Counted from the first letter of the stretch, positions 1 through 8,275 are shown. The stretch is DNA of 21,554 nt from Nemertoderma westbladi (GCA_032718475.1 JAUCBJ010006068.1:1-21554), one strand, 5' to 3'. Notes: a model not told the origin generated them from the sequence alone. Translations and numbers: made by a program.

Positions 1-187
1 ATAGTAGGCCATGGCACTACCCTTATAATCACTACATACTGTACTGTAGTTTTACTTGTACATACGGAACCTGCTATGTTTGTTTATCTGAAAAAAAAAA
101 GATGGGCATGGCTGTAAACATTACGCGGCGCAGACAGCAGCTGCAACTCCATTGGACATCCGTTAAAAACAGTAAGGGAAAGGATCA
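1..187. other. Left flank of the BEL/Pao insertion, no gene seen
   Basis: Non-coding sequence before the retrotransposon. An ATG at 102 opens a frame that runs into the LTR, but it shows no recognisable protein. The last part, about 171-192, together with 12930-12960, forms the pre-insertion site. That site resembles 18865-18917 (see the repeat entries). Confidence 0.5.
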
Positions 188-192
188 GGTTA
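188..192. repeat. Left target-site duplication GGTTA
   Basis: GGTTA directly precedes the TG that opens the 5' LTR. The same five bases follow the CA that closes the 3' LTR at 12930-12934. Duplications of 4-6 bp are usual for BEL/Pao integrases. The perfect match fixes both ends of the element and shows that the two LTRs come from one insertion. Confidence 0.93.
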
Positions 193-371
193 TGTTCGCG
201 GTATTTCAACTTTTCTTAACGCGAGTTGAATATTTTTTGGATTTATTTACAATGATTATTCCGATATCACTACTGGGTGCGGGAACATGGGTTTTGGGCA
301 CACTCGATGGACTGGGGGCGATTTCTGGGCGGATATTGGGGCGACTTACGGGGTACGGGACTCATTTCATG

Positions 372-379
372 TATTTAAG
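372..379 (+). promoter_or_regulatory. TATA-like box in the 5' LTR
   Basis: TATTTAAG lies about 180 bp into the LTR and is unchanged in the 3' LTR (near 11725). It is the best TATA-like candidate in the upstream part. No start site can be fixed from sequence, and BEL elements may use TATA-less promoters. Confidence 0.25.
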
Positions 380-600
380 GGCCAGGGGTGGGAGGCAAAG
401 TTAAGCAGTATTCAGGTTTGCCTAATTACTATTAGGCCTAGCCAACTTCCTGCTGCCTATAGAGGTGGATTTGGTAACTCGCTAGGTCTAAAGGACAAGG
501 ACTGCCCTTACCGGTCCCTGGCCAACAGCAGTTATTACGAGCCTGAAAAGGACATCGGAAAGTCTGCTGCTTGTGTCAGGGATTTGCGACGGGAACTGAC

Positions 601-1190
601 GACAGACCCCTAGCCAAGCTGTACTGGTCCCTGACCGATCCCTTCGGGGTTCGGGAAGGGTGGGACGGACACGCGAATGGGTCGACTGACTAATGGGGGA
701 AGGGTTCAACGAGGACTGCCTTCCTGAAGTGGGTTCCACGACCGGCGTTAGTACGAGCCTGAATAAGGACTCGGAAAACCACCAACCGTTGGGGCTCACG
801 ACGGGCTGACAGACCCCCTTGCCAAGCCGTACTGGTTCCTGACCGATCCCTTCGGGGTTTGGGAAGGGTGGGACGGACACGCAACGGGGTGTAAAGACAA
901 AGGACTGGACTCTACTGGCCTACCGACTGTTCGGAGCAGCTTCTCGGCTGCCGAAGCGACTACGAGCCTGAATAAGGACTCCCCTGCGATGAACCGACGG
1001 ACCCCTATCCAAGCCGTACTGGTTCCTGGTTCCTGATGACCGATCCCTTCGGGGTTTGGGAAGGGTGGTACGGACACGCAAACAGGTCCACCGACATGAC
1101 AGACCCCTAGCCAAGCCGTACTGGTTAGTGATGATCGATCCCTTCGGGGTTTGGGAAGGGTGGGACGGACACGCAACAGGGTCGACCGAC
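601..1190 (+). repeat. Four ~92-bp repeat units in the 5' LTR, each with a UUCG-type hairpin
   Basis: Units start near 601, 808, 996 and 1098. Each runs from GACAGACCCC, through GCCAAGCCGTACTGG, to GACGGACACGCAA and a GGTCGACCGAC-like end. The middle of each is CCCTTCGGGG then GGGAAGGG: RNA could fold as CCC-UUCG-GGG, a very stable tetraloop, or as CCCTTC pairing with GAAGGG. Units 3 and 4 are adjacent; the others are separated by 100-120 bp holding the ACGAGCCTGAA motif. Confidence 0.85.
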
Positions 1191-1562
1191 ACCGACACTA
1201 CGGTACCGAGACTAGGACCGGGGGAAAATTGGGGAACATTAGTTAGGCTAAAATCTGATCGAACAGTGGGTAATTAAATAATGTACCGTAGGGATTTATA
1301 TTGTCGTGTTATATTATTGTGAATATTTGGTGTATATTGGTTTGGGGAAGCCCAACTTATTCTCAATCAAGATTCAACTGTAGGGAAGTTACATTAAAGA
1401 GTATATCCAACCAATGAAACTTTTCTCAACTGCAATCTTGCATTTAAGAACGTATTCCTTCTCCACTACCAATATCCGGTGACTGGCCGGGATTCCGTGG
1501 TCTGAAAAGTTCCGCCTCCAGCATCGGCGTTTTCCCCCATGGTGTCGGGAATAACGGCAACA

Positions 1563-1769
1563 AAATTGAGAATAAGATGCGGCCAACTTCGACTGGTGGA
1601 AGTTGGGAATCCTACAATACTCTTCAAATTCTCTCCGTGCTTACCCAGCACCAACTACAAGGAAACTCTGGTATTTGAGTTAAGACAAAGCTGTGGTTTA
1701 ATCAATCGACAAACTCGATCTAATAAACTCGTAGTCGGCAGATCACATATAGAGAGTCGTTAACAGGGA
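1563..1769 (+). other. Leader between 5' LTR and first ORF; primer-binding site not certain
   Basis: No TGG lies at the LTR edge, where a tRNA primer-binding site normally starts. The first TGG-started candidate is at 1594 (TGGTGGAAGTTGGGAATCC). I cannot match it confidently to a tRNA 3' end, and it lies inside a hairpin (1583-1606). The rest shows no gene. Confidence 0.4.
1583..1606 (+). promoter_or_regulatory. Perfect hairpin in the leader
   Basis: CCAACTTC (1583-1590) and GAAGTTGG (1599-1606) pair perfectly over 8 bp around the loop GACTGGTG. The hairpin lies 20 nt after the LTR and overlaps the only nearby TGG-started primer-binding candidate. It could act in priming, dimerisation or packaging; this is inference. 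Confidence 0.45.
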
Positions 1770-1961
1770 ATGGAAGTATCGATCACACCCATTGATATAA
1801 TCCAAGTTGAGCCAGGAATCTGGCACGTCGAAGTTGAAGTACAAGGAACGAACGTCGGACGATTCAGGATTACCGTTCGGGTAGTCCAAGCTGAGTACGA
1901 GACCTACGAAGAACTGTTTTACAACATCGCATATCTAGCTATCAACGAGGCGCTAGAATGA
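1770..1961 (+). CDS. Small ORF upstream of gag, 63 aa, unknown
   Basis: A 63-codon ORF starting MEVSITPIDI and ending AINEALE, rich in Val, Ile and Glu. It has no signal peptide, membrane segment or Cys cluster. I do not recognise its family. Its TGA stop (1959-1961) overlaps the ATG of gag (1958-1960) as ATGA, an arrangement that allows termination-reinitiation. The start has G at +4 but G, not A, at -3. The frame is uninterrupted although gag-pol beside it has several breaks, but at this length that could be chance. It could also be a leader uORF that tunes Gag output, or a remnant 5' part of gag. Confidence 0.5.
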   Translation: MEVSITPIDIIQVEPGIWHVEVEVQGTNVGRFRITVRVVQAEYETYEELFYNIAYLAINEALE

Positions 1962-2680
1962 CGACGAACAACGTCTCCGATACCGATGAGATGGACCACC
2001 ACACAGACTCGGAAGCCGACGAGGTACCGAACGTAAAGAACATGACCCGTCGACTAGGCGCTCTCAAGGGCGGAGTCACTCGAGCGTATCAACATATAGA
2101 GAAACAACTCAAGGGAGTCGAAACCCCCCTCAACGAGATACAAACTCAGCTACAGAATATCCGAAGTATCTTACAACAATATGAGAGGATGATACAGGCG
2201 TATCAAGAACTCATCCCCGCCACCGATCAAGTAAACTACCCTAGACTAGAAGAACACGTTGTACATCTAGATGAGTTCCGCAAACAACACCGGAGGACCC
2301 TCAGCCTCGTGAGAGGTTACGAGGAGCAGTACTATAAGAGAGCTGAAAGAACAGACGCAGAATCAGTGCGAACCTCCAGCACCAGAACAGCAATTCATCG
2401 AAAGAGAACGGGGTCCTCGAGGCACCAGCACTCCAGCGCTAGGAGCGAGATGTCCGGTTCAGCACGCAGCTCTCAAGGGGGTCAGCCACTCCGAGATCAG
2501 CTACGAGAACAGAGGGCATTGGCCCTCAAAGCTCGGATGGAAGATGAATATGTTCAACTGCGAGTCGAGCAAGATGTATTAGCAGCCGAAATGCAAAAAC
2601 GAGAGGCCAAACAACAGGCCGAACAACGTAGACGAGAGGCCGAACAACAGGCCGAACAACGTAGACGAGAGGCCGAATGA
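1958..2680 (+). CDS. gag: gag, N-terminal part (broken by an in-frame TGA)
   Basis: The first 240 codons of Gag. An acidic N-terminus is followed by a helical section with regular Leu/Ile/Gln spacing (about residues 30-120). A Ser/Arg-rich linker (about 140-175) leads into a highly charged coiled coil made of 11-residue repeats rich in EAEQ and QRRR. TGA at 2678-2680 stops the frame inside the third repeat; the same frame then stays open to 5827, so this is one gene with a nonsense codon. The context is TGA followed by C, which is comparatively leaky in eukaryotes, so readthrough cannot be excluded. The neighbouring repeats have CAA or CAG at this place. The start overlaps the stop of the preceding 63-codon ORF. 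Confidence 0.85.
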   Translation: MTTNNVSDTDEMDHHTDSEADEVPNVKNMTRRLGALKGGVTRAYQHIEKQLKGVETPLNEIQTQLQNIRSILQQYERMIQAYQELIPATDQVNYPRLEEHVVHLDEFRKQHRRTLSLVRGYEEQYYKRAERTDAESVRTSSTRTAIHRKRTGSSRHQHSSARSEMSGSARSSQGGQPLRDQLREQRALALKARMEDEYVQLRVEQDVLAAEMQKREAKQQAEQRRREAEQQAEQRRREAE

Positions 2681-2767
2681 CAGGCCGAACAACGTGAACG
2701 AGAAGCGGAACAGGAGGCTGAACAACGTAAACGAGAGGCCGAACAGGAGGCCGAACAACGTAAACTG
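2603..2767 (+). repeat. 33-bp tandem repeat coding an 11-residue coiled-coil repeat
   Basis: Five units of 33 bp start at 2603, 2636, 2669, 2702 and 2735, with a degenerate sixth after 2768. Each encodes a variant of EAEQQAEQRRR, an 11-residue (hendecad) repeat as in long straight coiled coils. Units 1 and 2 are nearly identical, which suggests recent expansion by slippage or unequal exchange. Unit 3 carries the internal TGA. Confidence 0.85.
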
Positions 2768-5700
2768 GAGGCAGAAATGCGTAAACAACATGCCAAGGTC
2801 CAAGCGATTCTCATCCATAAAAAGAATGCGGATATTGCGAAACTCGCGGAATACGAAGCCGAACTCATAGAACGTGATCTTCAACTATATGAGGACTGGG
2901 AAAGGGGTATAGAACAGAACTATGAACCAATCCCAGTCCCGGAATTAGAGAAGTCATTTACACCACCGGCGGCGAAACCTCCGAAGCCCGAGTTCCCGCC
3001 AACCATACAGTCTACGTTATCGGCCCAAGCACCGGTATTCCATCCCCCACCGGTTACGCTTAAGAATGAGGAACCTTATTTCCCAGCCAACCCCACGGTC
3101 CCGAGCGTTCCCAAGTACGAGCCTGAAAAGGACTCGGAACGGGACGCCACCCCTCGATCCAACAACCCGTTTACATCCACACCACAAATCCGTAACCGCA
3201 TCATCATTAAAACCCCACCTCTCATCGATCCATCGTGCATGGGAGAGAGTGCCAATAACTATAACCCTCCTAGTCATTCCAGTTCAGATGACGTCGGCAT
3301 TATCCGGGCATTGGAAAACCGCCTGGCCATGTCCAAGATGGAGATCCGCACCTTCGAAGGAGACCCCGTCGATTACCTCAGATTCAAGAAACGGTTCTTC
3401 GCTCAGATTGGGTCAACGGATATAGCCGACGCACAAAAACTGGTATATTTATCCCAATACCTTGGCGACAAACCACGCCGAATCATTGCATATTTTGAGG
3501 GAGGAGCTCATGAAGCATATTATGATGCATGGAAAACTCTAGACAAAAGATACAGAAATACCGGGACTATAATTAATAAAACTCTCGAGAAACTGATACA
3601 GGATGCGGGATCCCTAGGGGACCCACAGAATATCCAGGAGTTCTCGGATTCCATGAAAGATGCATACTACACTCTAAAGCCATTAAATAAGGAGGAACAA
3701 GTAAACAACATTCTAAACCTCCGACAGATTGCCCGAAAGTTCCCCGGATGGCTACAAAGTAAGTGGGCGTATAAATGCGTAGATCTCCGACGCAGACACC
3801 CAGATCGAGATCCCAGTTTCCTCGAAATGTCGGCATTCCTGGATGATATCTCCGAAGCCATGAATGACTCGATGTTCTCCAAACAAAGTCTCACCAAGTT
3901 AGATGGAATAGAAAACAACTCCAGGAGCAGGACACCCACTCAGAAACCGAGATTCCGTCCCCCTCCGGTGAGTACGATGGCTATCACCATGGACGAGGAT
4001 TCCGACGACGAGGACTACGAGGAACCGACATCACCCGAGGAATGGGCGTGTTATCTTGCGAATTGGGCACCCGAAAGGGAAGGCACCACAAACTCCCTTC
4101 TCTGTCTCTTCTGCGGAGAGAAACATAAGGTGGAATTCTGCAGAAAGTTCCAGTTTGCCAAACTCGTCCCACGCTTCGAGGCGATAATGAAACACCGAGG
4201 ATGCTTCCGGTGTCTTGGAACAGGTCACTATGTTCGGGATTGCGACCAAAGATCGTGCTGCGCGGTCTGTAATGACCTACGTCATCACACACTCCTCCAC
4301 ATCCCCGCGAACTTTGACTTTACCACCCTCCCCTTTCGGATCGAAGCCAAACGAAGAGGAGAAACGAACCACGTCTCTAAAGGAACCCGGACGATTCAAT
4401 GGAGGGAAACCAACCCGTTTAAGACCTTCACTGATGTATCACAAGTGACAAATATCTCGGCCACGATCAACCTTATAAATTGCCGTTACATGGTCTTCGC
4501 CAAAGTAATCCCAGTAAGAATTCAAGGGGTCGGGAAATCATTGACAACGCTCGCGTTCCTTGATAACGGGTCGGACGGAACCATCATCGACCGGGATTTC
4601 CTCGAACAACTCGGCCTAGACTACAAACCTTGCAAACGGCCCATACAAACTATCACCGAGCATAGAGAAGTAGAGTCCGGGGAGGTGCAGCTCCAGATGG
4701 AAGGAGTCATGAAGGGCTACGAGACGGTTAAGCTGACGATCAAGAATGCCTTGGTACACACCGATCTCCGAGTGCGGTTCCGACAATCAGCTGAATACGC
4801 CCCTCTCATACAGTTAGACCGGGAAGATGTAGACCTAAGGTGTCCACCGTTGGACGTGAACCACATCACCCTATTGATCGGACTCGACACACCGGAATTA
4901 CACATACCCACAGGAGACGTCGCCCGATCTGTAAAGCAGGATGACGGCTTTTATGCCGAACGTACGATCATGGGATGGACACTCTGCGGCATCAAGGAGG
5001 AGACTACAGACACCTATACATACCTCCCTAAATGTCAGATTAAAGAGAATGCAACCTCCGTGGGTTATTGTTCAGCTACAGACCTGGACGAGGATTTATT
5101 CCTTGAGACCGAGAAAACCCAGCAGGAGATGACCAAATACTTTAATCTAGAGACCCAAGAGTTTGCTGAAAAGGACGAGAACCCGTCCGAGGAAGAACAA
5201 TATTGTATTGATGTCCTTGATCAGGCCAAGTTCAAAGACGGACATTGGTGTTCACCCATGCTATGGAAAGACCCAGATAAACCGATGGCGAATAATGCCA
5301 ACATGGCCCTTAGGCGGCTTAAAGGAATCCTACGCCTGTTGAATGAACAACCCGAGATAAAGGAGAAATATAATAATGTAATCAAAGGATATCTAGAAGA
5401 TGGATTGGTGGAAATGGTACCCCGGAATGAACTGCAAGGGGGTAGACGGACATATTATCTCCCAACCCACTATGTGGTAGAAGCCCGGAAGGGCGGTAAA
5501 ATCCGAGCAGTCAATGATGCTGCTGCTATGTATCAAGGCGAATCCCTGAACAGCCAACTTTATACAGGGCCCAACATATACAGTACATTTATCGGCGTGT
5601 TGATCAGGTTCAGGGAAAACCGGATAGCATTCACATGCGACATCAAAGCGATGTTTCACCAGGTCCGAACGCTACCAAGAGACTCAGACTGTCTGCGTAT

Positions 5701-5827
5701 ATTATGGACGGATAAAACATTAACTCCACAGGAGATCAGTCAACTCACATTGAAGGATGTGGATGTAATGCGCATGATCGTCAGGATCTTCGGCGCTAAG
5801 GACTCGCCAGTAGCATGTAGTGAGTGA
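2681..5827 (+). CDS. gag-pol: gag-pol, main part: Gag, zinc knuckles, A17 protease, N-terminal half of RT (broken)
   Basis: Continues gag in the same frame after the internal stop; the first ATG after it is at 2777. Domains in order: end of the coiled coil (to about 2880); a Pro-rich linker; a DUF1759-like Gag domain (about 3300-3870, with FEGDPVDYLRFKKRFF); three zinc knuckles at 4103-4141 (CX2CX3HX4C), 4202-4243 (CX2CX4HX4C) and about 4259-4310 (CX2CX4HX4H); an A17-type aspartic protease with LDNGSDG near 4558-4580 and IMGWTLCG near 4970; then RT fingers and palm with YLPTHYVV (about 5455) and the first catalytic Asp in CDIKAMF (codon 5639-5641). The frame ends at 5825-5827 because AGTG is present twice (5819-5826), a 4-bp tandem duplication just after the FGAKDSP motif. 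The protein would make the capsid and process and copy the element RNA in cytoplasmic particles. Confidence 0.92.
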   Translation, partial: QAEQREREAEQEAEQRKREAEQEAEQRKLEAEMRKQHAKVQAILIHKKNADIAKLAEYEAELIERDLQLYEDWERGIEQNYEPIPVPELEKSFTPPAAKPPKPEFPPTIQSTLSAQAPVFHPPPVTLKNEEPYFPANPTVPSVPKYEPEKDSERDATPRSNNPFTSTPQIRNRIIIKTPPLIDPSCMGESANNYNPPSHSSSDDVGIIRALENRLAMSKMEIRTFEGDPVDYLRFKKRFFAQIGSTDIADAQKLVYLSQYLGDKPRRIIAYFEGGAHEAYYDAWKTLDKRYRNTGTIINKTLEKLIQDAGSLGDPQNIQEFSDSMKDAYYTLKPLNKEEQVNNILNLRQIARKFPGWLQSKWAYKCVDLRRRHPDRDPSFLEMSAFLDDISEAMNDSMFSKQSLTKLDGIENNSRSRTPTQKPRFRPPPVSTMAITMDEDSDDEDYEEPTSPEEWACYLANWAPEREGTTNSLLCLFCGEKHKVEFCRKFQFAKLVPRFEAIMKHRGCFRCLGTGHYVRDCDQRSCCAVCNDLRHHTLLHIPANFDFTTLPFRIEAKRRGETNHVSKGTRTIQWRETNPFKTFTDVSQVTNISATINLINCRYMVFAKVIPVRIQGVGKSLTTLAFLDNGSDGTIIDRDFLEQLGLDYKPCKRPIQTITEHREVESGEVQLQMEGVMKGYETVKLTIKNALVHTDLRVRFRQSAEYAPLIQLDREDVDLRCPPLDVNHITLLIGLDTPELHIPTGDVARSVKQDDGFYAERTIMGWTLCGIKEETTDTYTYLPKCQIKENATSVGYCSATDLDEDLFLETEKTQQEMTKYFNLETQEFAEKDENPSEEEQYCIDVLDQAKFKDGHWCSPMLWKDPDKPMANNANMALRRLKGILRLLNEQPEIKEKYNNVIKGYLEDGLVEMVPRNELQGGRRTYYLPTHYVVEARKGGKIRAVNDAAAMYQGESLNSQLYTGPNIYSTFIGVLIRFRENRIAFTCDIKAMFHQVRTLPRDSDCLRILWTDKTLTPQEISQLTLKDVDVMRMIVRIFGAKDSPVACSE

Positions 5828-6137
5828 CATGCTGAAGAAAACAGCGACTATGTGCGAAAATGAGTTCCCTCCAACAGTCATAGAAACCATCCGACGATGC
5901 TTCTACGTGGACGACGGATGCGCCAGTGCCGATAATGTTGACGAGGCATATCAGCTAGCGATGGGGATGGTGGAATGTTTAAAGAGAGGAGGTTTCCCTC
6001 TCGTGAAGTTCAGATCCCACGACAAAAAACTTATGGAAAAGTTTCCGGTGGAAATCCGACTGGACAACAATAAAATGTATTCCGAGGATGTGGATCACCA
6101 TGTACTCGGCATTGAAATGGGACATAGAATTGGATGA
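5820..6137 (+). CDS. pol fragment with the RT active site YVDD (frame +1)
   Basis: Continues RT in the next frame after the 4-bp duplication. It holds the catalytic YVDD at 5904-5915, so the RT catalytic triad (with the Asp at 5639) is intact at the residue level. The VDDGCASAD and FPLVKFRSHD stretches fit the BEL/Pao palm. The frame ends at 6137; real homology moves to the next frame at about 6115-6117, where an AAA run inside LGIEM suggests a 1-bp insertion. No start codon of its own is expected; it is a fragment of gag-pol. Confidence 0.85.
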   Translation: MSDMLKKTATMCENEFPPTVIETIRRCFYVDDGCASADNVDEAYQLAMGMVECLKRGGFPLVKFRSHDKKLMEKFPVEIRLDNNKMYSEDVDHHVLGIEMGHRIG

Positions 6138-8052
6138 ATTCATCTTCAAATATAACACCCTACCCAAGCCCATGACGAAAAGGGGATGTTTGTCTATAAA
6201 AAGTGCAATATTCGACCCACTAAACTTCATATCTCCGGTAACCTTGGCCGGAATGAATTTGATCAAGGAAATGTGGATAGAAGGACTGGGATGGGATGAA
6301 GAACTCCCCCCACACCTCAGTGTCAAATGGAGAAAGTGGACGGAACAACTCGAACATCTACATCTTATGCGGATCCCTCGACCGTTCTTCCTCGATAAAC
6401 TACCCACCGATATTTTCCAGCTCCACACTTTCTCGGATGCTTCGAATACCGGAATCGGCGTAGTCACTTTCCTAAGAAGACTAAGTCAAGATGGAAACGG
6501 CGACACGAGCTTCTTATTTTCTAAAGCTAAGACAGTATCCGGGGAATTCGTAGCAACGATTCCGAGACTTGAGCTACAGGCCGCAGTTTGGGCAGTGAGA
6601 CAGAACCGCATGGTCATGCGGAACCTACGAATCCCCATCGAATCGCAACATTTCTGGGTCAATTCGAGTATCATTCTCTACTACCTCCACTCACCATCAC
6701 GGCGATACACCACGTTCGTAGCGAACCGAGCCATGGAGATAAAACAGTGCACCGGCCGAGAACAGTGGCACCATGTAAATGGAAAAGAAAACCCAGCGGA
6801 CTTATTGAGCAGAGGCACCACCCCACGACAACTCGGTAAAAGTAAACTCTGGCTCACCGGTCCGGAATTCCTACAGCAACCACAATTAACCTGGAGTACC
6901 CGATTTGATCCCGAACTCGATAGCGGAAAATACTCCGAAGACGACAAGGAGATCCGCAAAGTCCATAGAAGCGCCACAGTGGAGATCTATAGTTGTCTGA
7001 CCGAGCCTGCAAAGGACTCGGGCAGGCACTATAACGTCGCGACGATCACGCAACCAGCGGCGTCTTTACAACTATTGAACGAGCGAACTTCATCAATGAG
7101 ACGTCTCATCCACCACGTCATAACCCTTCGCAACTTCCTACGGTGGAAAGACAACAAACCGACAGTTCAACGAAGTATACAAGAACTCATCATTGGGGAG
7201 AAATGTATTGTTAGATATGTCCAGAAAGTAAGTTTCCCCGACGAGTGGGAACAACTCAGTGCAGGCAAGACCTTGAAACCGGACAGTCCAGTCTACCAAT
7301 TGAGACCAATGATGGGAGAGGACGGACTGATTCGACTGAATACCCGGATGGCAAACGCCCCGGTTGAATACGAGGTCAAATACCCAGCGCTTCTGCCCGG
7401 AACATCAACACTAGCCAAGCTATTAATCCAACAGTGTCACGAGGAAAACCATCACGCGGGACAGAACTGGATTATAGCTAATATACGGCAAAGATATTGG
7501 ATCACCCACATCCAGCCACTGATCCGGAAAGTGTTAAAACATTGTTTTCCCTGCAGAAGATATCTAGCGCCACCACTCACACAAAGGATGGCCGACTTAC
7601 CAGCCACGAGACTGCAGTCCGATTCCCCGCCATTCTACGTAACCGGAGTAGACTGTTTCGGACCATTCACAGTCATCGAGCGACGATCCAACATCAAATG
7701 CTGGGGAGCCATCTTTACATGCCTTAGGTCTAGGGCAATCTACCTAGACATCGTGGTGAACCTTACACAACACGCATTTATCAACGCCCTGCGTCGGTTC
7801 GTGGCGAACAATGGGACATGTCGTCATATGTACTCCGATAATGGTACAAACTTTGTGGGAGGAGAAAGAGAACTTAGAGAGGCGATCGAGGGATGGTTTA
7901 CCGAGGACACCGCATCCCAAGTCTGGAGGGAACACCATATACAGTGGCACTTCCAAACACCCTTAGCACCCCATACGAGCGGGGTATGGGAGGTTTTATG
8001 TTTCTCAGTCGCGTTATTCTGGTGGGACCGTTGCGTGGATTTTGGGGCGTAG
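6088..8052 (+). CDS. pol, C-terminal part: end of RT, RNase H, integrase (truncated, chimeric end)
   Basis: Homology starts near 6115 with WDIELDEF; the ATG at 6088 is incidental. RNase H spans about 6420-6830, with Asp in TFSDAS (6436), Glu in RLELQA (6571) and the closing ENPADLLSRG. The third acidic residue, expected in WxDSS, is Asn here (WVNSS, codon 6661-6663), which should impair RNase H. The integrase has an HHCC zinc site (His near 7438-7455; Cys at 7543 and 7552), then D (7651, GVDCFGPF), D (7837, SDNGTNFVG) and E (7990, GVWE). Just after this Glu all similarity stops: the last 20 codons are unrelated sequence and end at 8052. The C-terminal part normal for BEL/Pao integrase is missing and not found downstream, so a deletion or rearrangement took place here. 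Confidence 0.9.
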   Translation: MWITMYSALKWDIELDEFIFKYNTLPKPMTKRGCLSIKSAIFDPLNFISPVTLAGMNLIKEMWIEGLGWDEELPPHLSVKWRKWTEQLEHLHLMRIPRPFFLDKLPTDIFQLHTFSDASNTGIGVVTFLRRLSQDGNGDTSFLFSKAKTVSGEFVATIPRLELQAAVWAVRQNRMVMRNLRIPIESQHFWVNSSIILYYLHSPSRRYTTFVANRAMEIKQCTGREQWHHVNGKENPADLLSRGTTPRQLGKSKLWLTGPEFLQQPQLTWSTRFDPELDSGKYSEDDKEIRKVHRSATVEIYSCLTEPAKDSGRHYNVATITQPAASLQLLNERTSSMRRLIHHVITLRNFLRWKDNKPTVQRSIQELIIGEKCIVRYVQKVSFPDEWEQLSAGKTLKPDSPVYQLRPMMGEDGLIRLNTRMANAPVEYEVKYPALLPGTSTLAKLLIQQCHEENHHAGQNWIIANIRQRYWITHIQPLIRKVLKHCFPCRRYLAPPLTQRMADLPATRLQSDSPPFYVTGVDCFGPFTVIERRSNIKCWGAIFTCLRSRAIYLDIVVNLTQHAFINALRRFVANNGTCRHMYSDNGTNFVGGERELREAIEGWFTEDTASQVWREHHIQWHFQTPLAPHTSGVWEVLCFSVALFWWDRCVDFGA

Positions 8053-8275
8053 GCGGTGTAACTAGTCCAGCTATAGATCCCAGAATGTTGAGTAACCCCA
8101 TCCCACATGACTTCGTCGACTGAGCTTTATGTTGCTGGGAGTGTTATTCTGGTGGGTCCCTGGTGCATTCCACGTGACTTCACTTCCAGCGTCTTCATTG
8201 TCCGTTACGTGTGCAGTTTGGGGCGTAGGCGGTGTAACTAGCCCAGCTGTAGATCCCAGATTGCCGCGTAACACC
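7993..8275. repeat. Foreign repetitive segment, two direct copies about 176 bp apart
   Basis: It begins exactly where integrase homology stops. TTTATGTT...GTTATTCTGGTGGG occurs near 7996-8026 and 8126-8156. GGGGCGTAGGCGGTGTAACTAG with following bases to about GATCCCAGA occurs near 8044-8083 and 8220-8259. Copy 2 holds about 45 bp that copy 1 lacks. A CATGACTTC/CGTGACTTC sub-repeat occurs at about 8105 and 8173. Nothing codes. It resembles a satellite or minisatellite, or part of another transposon, joined to the pol gene. Its origin is unknown. Confidence 0.65.

Larger units (their letters stand above)
193..1562 (+). repeat. 5' LTR (1370 bp)
   Basis: Starts TGTTCGCGG and ends AACGGCAACA. It matches 11546-12929 over its whole length. 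Relative to the 3' LTR it lacks 21 bp after position 981 and has an extra 7-bp copy of GGTTCCT near 1021-1034; the net 14 bp explains 1370 versus 1384 bp. It is unusually structured: four ~92-bp repeat units (601-1190) and three copies of a ~24-bp motif (536, 752, 961). Open frames on either strand here are by-products of repeat units with lengths near a multiple of three. Confidence 0.95.

Noticed and set aside
287-613. 108-codon plus-strand frame in the 5' LTR
   Set aside because: The 3' LTR copy stops after 74 codons, so the frame is not conserved even within the element; no domain.
488-1198. Long minus-strand frames in both LTRs (e.g. 488-880 and 11841-12233, 130 codons) with a repeated RPTLPEPRRDRSGTSTAW-like peptide
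   Set aside because: They are antisense readings of the ~92-bp LTR repeat units. Repetition keeps the frames open; there is no start context or family.
2554-2884. Minus-strand Ser/Cys/Leu-rich frames opposite the gag coiled coil
   Set aside because: Shadow of the 33-bp repeat in gag.
5160-5185. Another copy of the shared motif (GCTGAAAAGGACGAGAAC)
   Set aside because: Only a central run matches; the flanks differ, so it is not counted.
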